This document shows, one piece after another, positions 1-7,722 of a stretch of 64,000 bases of DNA. Made by a program: the position numbers and the translations under genes. A model generated the notes under the pieces. The model did no database searches and was not told the DNA's origin. It saw only the letters and a program-made list of their open reading frames with translations. Source of the stretch: Botrimarina colliarenosi (GTDB lineage Bacteria > Planctomycetota > Planctomycetia > Pirellulales > Lacipirellulaceae); assembly GCF_007859955.1 (NCBI RefSeq), contig NZ_SJPR01000001.1, positions 203,806 to 267,805 of the forward strand, in the 5' to 3' direction. Position 1 is the first letter of the stretch; each line of letters opens with the position of its first letter.

Positions 1-110
1 CGGCGCGATCGCCGACCGGGTGAATGGCGGCGTCCCTCGAATACCGTTCCTGGAGGCGTTCCACCGAGGGCGACCTCCGAATAGATGCCTGAGCGCACCT
101 CGTCCGCCAT
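1..110 (-). CDS. possible 5' end of a truncated gene (hypothetical)
   Basis: An open frame on the minus strand begins at an ATG at 108-110 and runs off the window start. The visible peptide begins MADEVRSGIYSEV. The frame is also open upstream of this ATG, so the start is uncertain. Only about 36 codons are visible, no family is recognisable and no good ribosome-binding site was seen. It may equally be non-coding sequence next to the RAYT element. Confidence 0.2.
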   Translation of the reverse strand, partial: MADEVRSGIYSEVALGGTPPGTVFEGRRHSPGRRSR

Positions 111-123
111 CGATCCGAAGAAC

Positions 124-139
124 AACCCAAAAATGGGTT
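124..139. repeat. small hairpin AACCCA-AAAA-TGGGTT
   Basis: A perfect 6-bp inverted repeat with an AAAA loop lies just outside the left RAYT-flanking palindrome. It could be a weak terminator or part of the element end. Confidence 0.4.
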
Positions 140-163
140 GACGGCTAACTTTCCATAGATGCC

Positions 164-185
164 ATGCCCACGCTCGCGTGGGCAT
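164..185. repeat. REP-like palindrome, left copy
   Basis: ATGCCCACGC, a TC spacer, then GCGTGGGCAT: a perfect 10-bp inverted repeat. A second copy with a GA spacer lies at 867-888, and the two bracket the RAYT gene. RAYT transposases are known to bind and cleave REP-type palindromes of this sort, so this is probably the cognate REP of the transposase at 215-808. Confidence 0.75.
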
Positions 186-214
186 GAGAAGTACGTTGCG
201 CTAACCATCCCTCG

Positions 215-808
215 TCATCCCCGATCATAAACCCGCTCGTCGAGGATTGTCAGCGGTGGAACGCTTCCACGGTCGATCGATAATGGGTCATCTCCATTAT
301 CCAACCACGCCGCCGCGCTCGACCATCGCCAGTCGACCGCCCTTTGCGCCAGACCTCGACGGACCGGGTTGTCGTGGATGTAGGCAACCTTCTCGTAAAT
401 GTCGTTGATCGATCGCAGATTCCGGTCATAGCCGCCGCCACGCTGCCAGAAGCGGTGGCTTTCCTTGCCGTTGGGCTGGATGTCGCGGAGTTTCTCTAGG
501 AAGTCCGGTGCGTTGTCGCGCAACCATAACAACGCGCGTTTTGATGTTGATTGCTTGATCGTCGTGAGTATCTGCGAAATCTTTGTCTCGCCGAGTGGAA
601 GCACGATGAGATGCGCATGCTCGGGCATCACGACAAAGGCCCAGAGGTCGAACTGACGCTTTTGTTGCCCGAGGCGAATTGCGTCAATAAGCCATTCCCG
701 CGACCGGTCACTATTCAGCAGCGCACGGCGTTGGAAACAAGAGAACGTTAGAAAGTGGGCGTCGCCGGGGTTGTCGTATCGTCGGCAAGTCTTCCGATGC
801 GGCGGCAT
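215..808 (-). CDS. REP-associated tyrosine transposase (RAYT, TnpA_REP, Y1 HUH family)
   Basis: Single-strand-specific HUH endonuclease of the IS200-related Y1 family, acting on REP palindromes. The 197-residue product has the HUH motif HAH at residues 64-66 (MPEHAHLIVLP) and the likely catalytic tyrosine Tyr143 in YIHDNPVRRGL, both typical of RAYTs. The frame stays open upstream to 1156 only because it runs antisense through recJ, so the start was placed at the ATG at 806-808. An ATG further upstream, 20 codons before it, is possible. The gene is bracketed by identical palindromes at 164-185 and 867-888. Domain and length look intact. RAYTs are usually single-copy and vertically kept rather than mobile, so activity cannot be judged here. 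Confidence 0.88.
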   Translation of the reverse strand: MPPHRKTCRRYDNPGDAHFLTFSCFQRRALLNSDRSREWLIDAIRLGQQKRQFDLWAFVVMPEHAHLIVLPLGETKISQILTTIKQSTSKRALLWLRDNAPDFLEKLRDIQPNGKESHRFWQRGGGYDRNLRSINDIYEKVAYIHDNPVRRGLAQRAVDWRWSSAAAWLDNGDDPLSIDRGSVPPLTILDERVYDRG

Positions 809-866
809 GTTGAGAGTTTGATATCGCTGGCAGTTGACTTCAAGGGAAAACCTCTCGGTCGTTCGC

Positions 867-888
867 ATGCCCACGCGAGCGTGGGCAT
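867..888. repeat. REP-like palindrome, right copy
   Basis: ATGCCCACGC, GA, GCGTGGGCAT: the same 10-bp inverted repeat as at 164-185, with a different 2-nt loop. It begins upstream of the RAYT start and ends 18 nt from the recJ stop, so it may also sit in the recJ 3' end. Confidence 0.75.
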
Positions 889-906
889 GGCACCCTTCAA
901 CTGCCC

Positions 907-2679
907 TCACCGCGTCTCCGCTTTCCAATCCGTCAGGTGCATCTCCACCGTGCGGTAACCTCGAAACGTGTTGATCACCGGGCGGAAGGCGATCTCGATC
1001 GGGCCGTCGAGCCTCAAAAGCTCTTCTTCGCGGTCGCCGGCGCCGAACGCCACCGCGCGGAGTTTGACGCCCGCTTGTTCGAGGTCGACCGAGAGGTGGC
1101 GGCCGGCGCCTCCCATGCGGCGCGGCGGGCCGGCGAGGCGGACGCCGGTTGCGCATAAGGTCGGCCGCAGATTGCCGTTGCCGAACGGGGCGAGCCGTTC
1201 GATTTGGGTGACGATCTGGTGCGTTAGCGACGAGAGGGGCGCCTCGGCGTCGATCGCCAGCTCCAACAGCGCGCCGTTGTCGCCGAGCCTTTCGGCGGCG
1301 TGGGCGCAGAACGCGGCGCGGAAGGCGTCGAGCTGCGACTCCTCGACCCGCAGGCCCGCGGCGGCGGCGTGGCCGCCGTGACTGACAAGGTGCTCGCCGG
1401 CGGCGTTGAACGCGGCCGCCAAATCAAAACCGGGGACGCTGCGGCCCGAGCCGATCGCCGGCTTGGCGCCAAGCTTGTCGAGCGAAGCCACCACCACCGG
1501 CTTGCCGTACTGCTCGGCCAGCTTGCCGGCGACGATGCCGATGACGCCCGGGTGCCAGTCGCGGTCGGCGAGCACCAGGGCGGGGTCGTTGTCGGGGTCG
1601 AAGCGCTCCTTCGCCTGCTTGCGGGCGGCCAGCAAGACCGAGCGCTCGACGCTCTTGCGGGTCTCGTTGAGCTCATCGACGTACTTGGCGAGCTCGGCGG
1701 CGCGGGCCGGGTCGTCGGTCGTCAGCAGCTCGACGCCGAGCTCCGCCTGGCCGAGTCGGCCGGCCGCGTTGAGCCGCGGGGCGATCGAGAAGCCGAGGTC
1801 CTCGCCCTGCAGCTCGGGCTTCTTGGTGAGCTGGGCGACCTGTTCGAGGGCGGCGAAGCCGACGACCGGTGAGTGCCGCAGCGCCGCGAGACCGTGCCGC
1901 ACGAGGATGCGGTTCTCGTCGATGAGCGGCACGACATCGGCGACGGTGCCGATGGCCGCCAGGCCGGTCGCCTGCAACAGGAACCGCCGCATCGGGCCGT
2001 TGACCCGTTTGGGGCCCTCTGCGCCGTGGCCGTCGCACGAGCGTTGGCAGAGCGCCCAAGCGAGCTTGAACGCCACCGCGGCGCCGCAGAGGCCGAAGAA
2101 GGGATAAGCGCCGCCGTCGGTGGTCGGCAGCTGCGGGTGGACGATCGCCGCGGCGTCGGGCAGTCGGTCGGCCATCTTGTGATGGTCGGTGATGATCAGC
2201 CGTAGGCCGAGCTCGCGGGCCGTGTCGGCCTCGGCGACGCTGGCGACGCCGCAGTCGACGGTGATGACCGTGCGGACGCCCTGGCCGGCGAGGGTGCGGA
2301 GCGCCTCGTGGTTGAGGCCGTAGCCTTCCTCGATGCGGTGCGGCACATAGAAGCGGGCGTCGGCGCCGAGCAGCCGCAGGCAGCGGAGCAGGATCGCTGC
2401 GGAGGTCATGCCGTCGGCGTCGTAGTCGCCGTAGATGACGATCTTCTCGCCGGCCCGGATCGCGTCGCGGACTTGGTCGGCGGCCTGGGGCACGCCGGGC
2501 AGCAGCTCGGGGTCGCGGAGCCCGGTGAGCTTCGGCTCGAGGAACTCGCGCGCCTCGTCCGGGTCAAGAATGCCCCGGGCGGCGAGCAGCTGGGCGACGA
2601 CGGGCGGCAGGCCGGCCGACCGCTGCAACTCGGCGATGCGAGCCGGGTCGTGCGTCGCGATCCGCCAAAGGCGCGTCAT
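907..2679 (-). CDS. recJ: single-stranded-DNA-specific exonuclease RecJ
   Basis: 5'-3' exonuclease for single-stranded DNA in recombination and mismatch or base-excision repair. The 590-residue protein shows the DHH phosphoesterase core with GDYDADG near residues 84-90 and TDHH near 164-167. The DHHA1 half follows, with HPGVIGIVAGKL near 376-387 and GGHAAAAG near 435-442, and a C-terminal OB-fold region. Length matches the family (about 560-600). Start chosen at ATG 2677-2679 (MTRLWRIATHDP); the frame continues upstream only through a repetitive GAAGTGGGAA-type stretch with no homology. It lies downstream of rpmG on the same strand with a repeat-filled gap, so cotranscription is possible but not shown. 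Confidence 0.95.
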   Translation of the reverse strand: MTRLWRIATHDPARIAELQRSAGLPPVVAQLLAARGILDPDEAREFLEPKLTGLRDPELLPGVPQAADQVRDAIRAGEKIVIYGDYDADGMTSAAILLRCLRLLGADARFYVPHRIEEGYGLNHEALRTLAGQGVRTVITVDCGVASVAEADTARELGLRLIITDHHKMADRLPDAAAIVHPQLPTTDGGAYPFFGLCGAAVAFKLAWALCQRSCDGHGAEGPKRVNGPMRRFLLQATGLAAIGTVADVVPLIDENRILVRHGLAALRHSPVVGFAALEQVAQLTKKPELQGEDLGFSIAPRLNAAGRLGQAELGVELLTTDDPARAAELAKYVDELNETRKSVERSVLLAARKQAKERFDPDNDPALVLADRDWHPGVIGIVAGKLAEQYGKPVVVASLDKLGAKPAIGSGRSVPGFDLAAAFNAAGEHLVSHGGHAAAAGLRVEESQLDAFRAAFCAHAAERLGDNGALLELAIDAEAPLSSLTHQIVTQIERLAPFGNGNLRPTLCATGVRLAGPPRRMGGAGRHLSVDLEQAGVKLRAVAFGAGDREEELLRLDGPIEIAFRPVINTFRGYRTVEMHLTDWKAETR

Positions 2680-2693
2680 GCCGTCCTTGCAAA

Positions 2694-2775
2694 GTGGGAA
2701 GTCGGAAGTGCGAAGTGGGAAAGTGCCAGCCAAGGCGGCTCCCACTTCCAACTTCCCCCTTCCAACTTCGAGCCA
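2694..2775. repeat. degenerate GTGGGAAGT-type repeat between rpmG and recJ
   Basis: Short related words (GTGGGAAGTCGGAAGT, GCGAAGTGGGAA and their complements CCCACTTCCAACTTCC) form an imperfect inverted repeat in the rpmG-recJ gap. It looks like an intergenic repeat remnant; no function is visible. Confidence 0.5.
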
Positions 2776-2820
2776 TCGAGAGGCCAGCCTTGAAGACCCG
2801 CAGCGAGCCTCGCCGGGCGT

Positions 2821-2994
2821 TTACTTCTTCTTCTCGATGTGCAGCGTGTGGCGGCGGAGCCGCGGGCAAAAGCGCTTCAGCTTGAGCTTCTCTCCGCCCG
2901 GCTTGCGACGGATGGTGTAGTTGTAGTCGCCGGTTTCCTCGCACACGAGGAACACGGTCTCGACCTTCTTCTTCCGCTTGCCCGTCTTGGCCAT
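2821..2994 (-). CDS. rpmG: 50S ribosomal protein bL33
   Basis: Small basic protein of the large ribosomal subunit, near the E site. The 57-residue product starts MAKTGKRKKKVETVFLVCEE and ends RRHTLHIEKKK. The GDYNYT, KLKLKRFCPRLRRHT and terminal EKK elements are diagnostic of bL33. Of the four zinc-ribbon cysteines of C+ paralogues only single cysteines remain (Cys18 and Cys43), so this is a C-minus form that should not need zinc. Too short to be picked up by length alone. It follows the riboswitch-controlled unit at 3214-3690, separated from it by an intrinsic terminator. Confidence 0.95.
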   Translation of the reverse strand: MAKTGKRKKKVETVFLVCEETGDYNYTIRRKPGGEKLKLKRFCPRLRRHTLHIEKKK

Positions 2995-3213
2995 CGCCGC
3001 GCTCGCTGAGATCTAGGGAAACTGACGGGGCGCCGCGAACCGGTGTGGTTCGGCGCCGACTCGCTCGCCTGGGCCGCCTACCGGGGCGAGACGGGGGAGC
3101 CGTCGCCCGGGGCCGCAGCCGAGTCCCGTAGCGTATCGCCCGCGGGGCCGGCGGAAAAGAGCCGATTCGCCCGAATCGGGGTGGCGAGAGCCGGTCGGCG
3201 GGCCGCTCTCGTG

Positions 3214-3258
3214 AAAAAAGGCGGGCCGAATCGGGAATGAAAAGGGAGGGAACCCGCC
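3214..3258 (-). terminator. intrinsic terminator of the riboswitch/small-ORF unit
   Basis: Read on the minus strand, GGCGGG and CCCGCC arms enclose a 33-nt loop and are followed directly by six T residues. It lies 64 nt past the stop of the small ORF at 3322-3507 and closes that unit before rpmG. Confidence 0.65.
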
Positions 3259-3321
3259 GGGCGGCAGGCTCTTGGGGGACACCCTCGGCCCAGCAGGCCC
3301 CTCCCAAGGCGGAAGGGCCCG

Positions 3322-3507
3322 CTAGCCGGCCGATGCGCCGCTGGCGGCGCCGCCAGCCGGAGCGGGGGCGGCAGCGGTCGCTGGCAGGGGCGCCTCGTCA
3401 CGCGGATGCCGCGTATTGGGGGGCGTCATCAGCCGGGCGTCGGCCGCGATCGCGTACCAACGAGACCAGGGAGAGAATCCCGTGGTCGAGGGGGTCAGGC
3501 TGGGCAT
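3322..3507 (-). CDS. 61-residue ORF downstream of a c-di-GMP-type riboswitch, unknown function
   Basis: The product begins MPSLTPSTTGFSPWSRWYAI, continues with an aromatic/hydrophobic segment ending ADARLMTPP, and finishes in an Ala/Pro/Gly-rich tail. No family is recognised. The third codon positions are rich in G and C, as expected for coding sequence here. ATG 3505-3507 was chosen over a GTG at 3549, which would add 14 residues and run into the riboswitch 3' side; GGGA lies about 9 nt upstream of the chosen start. Nothing else lies between the aptamer and the terminator at 3214-3258, so if the riboswitch controls a protein it is this one. It could instead be a chance ORF in a regulatory RNA. 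Confidence 0.45.
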   Translation of the reverse strand: MPSLTPSTTGFSPWSRWYAIAADARLMTPPNTRHPRDEAPLPATAAAPAPAGGAASGASAG

Positions 3508-3572
3508 CGGATCGTCCCGTGGCTGATGGGGGAGCCCGGGATACCGCACGACGACGACAAGCGCCCGGCGGC

Positions 3573-3663
3573 CTGGCGATCTGGGCGTCCGACGAAGCGG
3601 ACGGCAAGACCCATGGCTTTGCGTCCCCGTCTCACGACGGGTTTGCCTTGATCGATACGCCAG
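3573..3663 (-). promoter_or_regulatory. c-di-GMP-I (GEMM) type riboswitch aptamer
   Basis: On the minus strand GGCAAACC begins at 3647, followed by a 6-bp hairpin CCCGTC-GTGA-GACGGG with a GNRA loop, then GGGACGCAAAGCC. These are the most conserved blocks of the GEMM aptamer, including the GNRA-capped P2. A P3-like arm follows (TGGG/CCCA with inner CGTCCG/CGGACG). CTGGCG at 3658-3663 can pair with CGCCAG at 3573-3578 as a P1. The 3' half fits the consensus less clearly than the 5' half. An outer pairing GGATACC (3676-3682) with GGTATCC (3539-3545) could be part of the expression platform. The base I align with ligand-reading position 20 is G, which favours c-di-GMP over cGAMP. Confidence 0.75.
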
Positions 3664-3869
3664 CGACGCCGCAGGGGTATCCTGGGGCTTGCCGGCGGCC
3701 GAGCCTGCAACGGGCGTTGCAGGCGGAGCCTAGAGCAACGTGAAAAAAGGGGTTTGAAGGAAGAGGGAGGGCCGCGACCGATGTCCCGGCACTCAAGGAA
3801 TAGGTCGCGTTCGGGGGGTGGGCAAATCGCGAGGGGCGAAAATGTGGAGAAAACTCCTTTGGGGCGGCT

Positions 3870-3938
3870 CCGCTTACTTCGTGCGCGGCACGAGGCAACT
3901 TTTCCAGGAGCGTTTAGAGCCGCGCACGCAGTAAGCGG
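3870..3938. repeat. long inverted repeat downstream of the enoyl-CoA hydratase gene
   Basis: Arms 3870-3889 and 3919-3938 (CCGCTTACT-N-CGTGCGCGGC) are complementary over 20 nt with one mismatch around a 29-nt loop. It lies about 30 nt past the stop of the gene at 3972-4763. It may be a terminator or transcript-end structure, though no strong T-tract follows. Confidence 0.55.
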
Positions 3939-3971
3939 AGTGCCCCGTGTCCCCAGAACGCCCCCCCACCC

Positions 3972-4763
3972 TCAAGGCCACTCCGGCGCGCGTCCCTCCG
4001 CCTCGGCGGCGATCCCCTCTTTGGCGCTGTCGGTGGTCCGCGACGTCGCGCTGACCGCCGCCCCGCTGGTGAGCTGCGGCCCGAGGACCTCGCCGATCGT
4101 GTCGTAGAGCAACCGCTTGGTGAGCATCACGGCCTGGGGCGCCGCGGTCGCGCACTCGCTGCCAAGTTCGAACGCCCGGGCCCAAAGCAGGTTGTGCGCG
4201 ACGAGCTCGTGGTAGAGCCCGATCCGGTGGGCCTCGGCGGCGGCGATCGTCGTGGCGGTCACCAGCAACCGGGCGGCGACTCCGGCTCCGGCCCGATGGG
4301 CGAGCAATGGCCCGGCGACGCCGGCGACCGAACCCCGCTTCGGCTCGGTGAACCCGAAGGTCGCTTGGTCCGAGGCGATGACGGCGTCGCAGCCGAGCAC
4401 CAGCCCGGCGCCGCCGGCCGTGGCGGGGCCGTTCACCGCGGCGATCAGCGGCTTGGGAAACTCGAGCATCGCCACCAACAGGTCGCGGTACTCCTCGGCC
4501 TCGGCGCCCCAGCGGGCCATGTCGGCCAGCGGGTCGTCGCCCCCCGCCAACTCGGCCAGGTCACGGCCGACACAAAAGGTGTCGCCCGCCCCGGTGAGGA
4601 TCACGGCCCGGACCCGCTTCTCGAGGTGCAGGTCGCCGATCGCCTGCCGTAGCTCGGCCATCATCGCCCGCGTCAGGGCGTTGCCGTAGTCGGGGCGGTT
4701 GAGCAGCACGGTGCCGACAGGGCCGTCGACCCGGACATCAACGGCGTCGCTAGGCATGATCAT
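3972..4763 (-). CDS. enoyl-CoA hydratase/isomerase family protein
   Basis: Crotonase-fold protein of 263 residues, probably acting on an acyl-CoA thioester. Family features are the N-terminal VGTVLLNRPDYGNALT, the oxyanion-hole segments GDTFCVGRDLAEL (about 60-72) and NGPATAGGAGLVLGCD (about 110-125), and FGFTEPKRG (about 137-145) with the conserved Glu. By eye the first catalytic Glu of true hydratases is replaced by Leu in GGAGLVLGCD, so isomerase or another crotonase activity is possible. A second ATG two codons in is an alternative start. It stands alone on the minus strand between the hypothetical at 4825 and the riboswitch unit. The substrate cannot be told. Confidence 0.85.
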   Translation of the reverse strand: MIMPSDAVDVRVDGPVGTVLLNRPDYGNALTRAMMAELRQAIGDLHLEKRVRAVILTGAGDTFCVGRDLAELAGGDDPLADMARWGAEAEEYRDLLVAMLEFPKPLIAAVNGPATAGGAGLVLGCDAVIASDQATFGFTEPKRGSVAGVAGPLLAHRAGAGVAARLLVTATTIAAAEAHRIGLYHELVAHNLLWARAFELGSECATAAPQAVMLTKRLLYDTIGEVLGPQLTSGAAVSATSRTTDSAKEGIAAEAEGRAPEWP

Positions 4764-4824
4764 AGGGGAGCTTTCAAGCGGTTAGTTGTTAGCAAAGCAG
4801 CGTCTTACGCCGGGCGGCGAGCCC

Positions 4825-5697
4825 CTATCCCTTGACCCAATCAATTGCCGGCTGCGCGTCGTGGCCGAACTCGAAGAGGGCGGCCGGCGCGACGACCTGG
4901 CCTTTCGTTATCTTCGGTTGAATCAGGCTCTTCAGCGGGACCTCGAACGCTCCCGGACCGGTCGCCAATTCGACACGCTCGGCGATCTCCACCAAATGAT
5001 CGTACTGCGTGGCGCTTGCCATCAAGTACCCGGCGTCGGCGCCCCGCCCTTCGCGGACGGTCACGCTCTTCCGGAGAGAGATCGGTAGTCCATCGACTTT
5101 CCGGCGTTCGCGGAGCGACGCCGACAACTCGTACTGTTCAACGAGGCTGAGCGTGACCGCAACGACGTCGCTCGCTTCCGGGCGATCGCTCTGGAGCGTC
5201 TCGGGCGGAGCGAAGCGACTGACGACGACCGTCGCCCCCGCCGCGAAGGCGGACTGGATGGCTGCCCACGTCGCTGGGGCGAGGGCGGCGACGATGGGGC
5301 GATTCTCTTCGGTCAACGATTTCTTGCCGGCGCCCTCCTCAAGCTGGCAGCCGGCCGCGATGAACGCTTCGAGCTGGTCGAGGACATTCTCGCCCCGGAT
5401 CGCGGCGATCATCGGCCCCCCGGCGGCGTCCTCGGGGAAAGCCGCGCGGGCGAAGCGGGAGGCCGCTTCGGCCGGCGCCAGGTCGCCCGTCGCGATCAAC
5501 AGCCGCAGACCCCCTTGGATCCGGAGCCGCGGCCCGAACGCCCGGGCGACGGTCGCCAGCTTGCTTCGCGCCACCGCTGGACGGTCGGTCCGCAGGTCGA
5601 GATAGGCCGAGCTGATGAGGTCGTCGGTCGGGTCCAGAACGCCGCCCGGAGGCGCCGCGGCGGCGAGTGTGGCGGCGTCGGCGACGGGAGAAGACAT
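4825..5697 (-). CDS. hypothetical protein, 290 residues
   Basis: No family recognised. The sequence is soluble-looking, without signal peptide or membrane segment. An N-terminal half of alpha-helical character (SSAYLDLRTDRPAVARSKLATVARAFG) is followed by a mixed region with VAALAPATWAAIQSAFAAGATVVVSRFAPP and a charged stretch SASLRERRKVDGLPIS. Start at ATG 5695-5697. Coding character is supported by length and by absence of a better frame on the other strand. It is 62 nt upstream of the enoyl-CoA hydratase gene on the same strand, so they may share a transcript. It is divergent from the sigma factor gene across a 262-bp gap. Confidence 0.75.
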   Translation of the reverse strand: MSSPVADAATLAAAAPPGGVLDPTDDLISSAYLDLRTDRPAVARSKLATVARAFGPRLRIQGGLRLLIATGDLAPAEAASRFARAAFPEDAAGGPMIAAIRGENVLDQLEAFIAAGCQLEEGAGKKSLTEENRPIVAALAPATWAAIQSAFAAGATVVVSRFAPPETLQSDRPEASDVVAVTLSLVEQYELSASLRERRKVDGLPISLRKSVTVREGRGADAGYLMASATQYDHLVEIAERVELATGPGAFEVPLKSLIQPKITKGQVVAPAALFEFGHDAQPAIDWVKG

Positions 5698-5959
5698 CGA
5701 GCAGACGGGGACGGGCGCGTGTTGATTGTTTGCAACAACGGGGAGGTTCCGCGTCCTCTTTCTGACTCAGCCAATCACGGCCCCCGCTGCGAACCAAAGT
5801 GTAGCGGCAGCCGTAAGTCCTTGGTAGCAAGGAAGTTGGCGTTGAACCCGGGCCCTCTGCGGACCCATTGGCCTGCCGCGTGCTTCTTGGGGCGTCACCG
5901 CTCTCTGGCCCGTCGCCTGACAGGCCCTCTCGTCCAACGCCTCTGTCCGTGAGTATGCC

Positions 5960-7468
5960 GTGCCTCGCACCCAGCGCCCTCAGCGGAAGACCATGAAATC
6001 CGCCCCCAAATCTGTCGCCAAGGCCAACGGGTCGTCGACTGCCTCGAGCAATCAGCACGACGACAACCCGAGCGAGTCGCACGTCGACGACCCGGTGCGG
6101 ATGTACCTGATGCAGATGGGTGAAATCCCCATGCTGAATCGGGACGAAGAGGTCTCCTCGGCCAAGGCGATCGAGGCGACCCGGACCTCGTTCCGGCGGA
6201 CCCTGCTCCGCAACGACTTTATCCTCCGCGGCGCCATCGACCTGCTCGAGAAGGTGCACCGCAAGGAGCTGCGGCTCGACCGCACCATCGAAATCTCCGT
6301 CACCAACGCGGCGGAGAAGAAGCGGGTGCTCGCCCGTCTGGGCCCCAACCTGCACACCGTCAACGCCCTGATGGAGATGAACCCGGCCGATTTCCTCGTG
6401 GCGGTCGATTCACGCCGTCCGAAGAAAGAACGGGTCGCCGCTTGGCGCCGGCTGATGGTCCGTCGGAACAAGATCGTCCGGCTGGTCGAGGAGATGAACC
6501 TCCGCCTCCAGCGGCTGCTGCCCCTGATGGACCAGCTCCACGAGATCGGCCACCGCATGGCGACGATCAAGGAGCAGCTGGCCGAGCCCGAGAAGCTGCT
6601 CGACGAGGCCCACGCCGACGAGCTCCGCCACGAGCTACGCTATCTGATGCGGGCCACGCAGGAGAGCCCGCTGACGCTGGCCCACCTGGTCGCCCGGACC
6701 AAGGAGCGGCGTGAGCGTTACGACGCCGCCAAGCGTCGCCTGTCGGCGGCCAACCTGCGGTTGGTGGTCTCGATCGCCAAGCGGTACCGCAACCGCGGCC
6801 TGTCGTTCCTCGACCTCATCCAAGAGGGCAACACCGGCCTGATGCGGGCCGTCGACAAGTTCGAGCACGCCCGCGGCTACAAGTTCAGCACCTACGCCAC
6901 GTGGTGGATCCGCCAGGCGATCACCCGGGCGATCGCCGACCAGAGCCGCACCATCCGTCTGCCGGTCCACATGATCGACACGATGAGCAAGGTGCGGACC
7001 GCGACGGCGGAGTTCGTCCAGAGCCACGGCCGCGAGCCGTCGTCGGAAGAGATCGCCGACATGCTCGGCATGACGCTCGACGACGCCGCCTGCATCCTGA
7101 AGATGACCCGCCAGCCGCTGTCGCTCGACCAGCCGGTCGGCGACTCGGAGGACAACTACTTCGGCGAGTTCCTCCAGGAGAACCGCGACGATGACCCGCT
7201 GTACGACGCCAACCAAGAGATGCTCAAGGAGCGGCTCGACGACGTGATGGCCGAGCTGACCTACCGCGAGCGGGAGATCATCAAGCTCCGCTACGGCCTG
7301 ACCGACGGCTACAGCTACACCCTGGAAGAAGTCGGCAAGATCTTCAGCGTGACCCGCGAACGGGTCCGTCAGATCGAGTCGAAGGCGGTCCGCAAGCTGC
7401 AGCAGCCGTACCGGAGCCGCTCGCTGGCGAGCTTCCTGGACGGCGTCGAGATCCCCGTCGAGATGTGA
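5960..7468 (+). CDS. rpoD: primary RNA polymerase sigma factor (SigA/RpoD)
   Basis: Housekeeping sigma-70 factor directing core polymerase to -35/-10 promoters. The 502-residue protein has region 1.2 ([17 protein letters not shown], about residues 42-58) and a long charged helical non-conserved region. Region 2 follows, with [17 protein letters not shown] and [19 protein letters not shown]. Region 3 is next, then region 4 with [14 protein letters not shown] and the helix-turn-helix [20 protein letters not shown]. The [16 protein letters not shown] 2.4 segment and full regions 3 and 4 mark a group 1 factor. GTG 5960 gives the longest product; ATG 5993 (MKSAPK) is an equally good start. The first 40 residues are low-complexity. 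Confidence 0.95.
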   Translation: MPRTQRPQRKTMKSAPKSVAKANGSSTASSNQHDDNPSESHVDDPVRMYLMQMGEIPMLNRDEEVSSAKAIEATRTSFRRTLLRNDFILRGAIDLLEKVHRKELRLDRTIEISVTNAAEKKRVLARLGPNLHTVNALMEMNPADFLVAVDSRRPKKERVAAWRRLMVRRNKIVRLVEEMNLRLQRLLPLMDQLHEIGHRMATIKEQLAEPEKLLDEAHADELRHELRYLMRATQESPLTLAHLVARTKERRERYDAAKRRLSAANLRLVVSIAKRYRNRGLSFLDLIQEGNTGLMRAVDKFEHARGYKFSTYATWWIRQAITRAIADQSRTIRLPVHMIDTMSKVRTATAEFVQSHGREPSSEEIADMLGMTLDDAACILKMTRQPLSLDQPVGDSEDNYFGEFLQENRDDDPLYDANQEMLKERLDDVMAELTYREREIIKLRYGLTDGYSYTLEEVGKIFSVTRERVRQIESKAVRKLQQPYRSRSLASFLDGVEIPVEM

Positions 7469-7500
7469 GCCAAACAGCCGGCGAACCACCTGGATACGTC

Positions 7501-7572
7501 TCAGCCGTGGGCGCTAGCCCTCGGTGGACCCCGGGTACTCGCTTCCCACCGAGGGCTAGCGCCCCCGGCTCA
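7501..7572. repeat. large palindrome after the sigma factor gene
   Basis: Arms 7501-7527 and 7546-7572 are complementary over 27 nt with two mismatches. The core GCTAGCCCTCGG/CCGAGGGCTAGC also occurs, with one base changed, at 49887-50001 and in related form at 58008-58070. It lies 32 nt after the sigma factor stop and may serve as a terminator, though no T-tract follows. Confidence 0.75.
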
Positions 7573-7722
7573 GACGCAATGAAATGGCGGGTTGAATGGG
7601 ATTTTCCGCCATTGCTTGGAACTGGCCACCTCGCTGGTTAATCTGGAGAAACCGGAGAAACTGCGCCCCGTGGCGCCGGTTGCTCCGTCCCCTGCGAACT
7701 CCCCGCTAACGGAACCGATTCG

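Noticed and set aside
3573..3663. cGAMP (GEMM-Ib) specificity for the riboswitch
   Set aside because: The ligand-reading base I align is G rather than A, though alignment by eye is uncertain.
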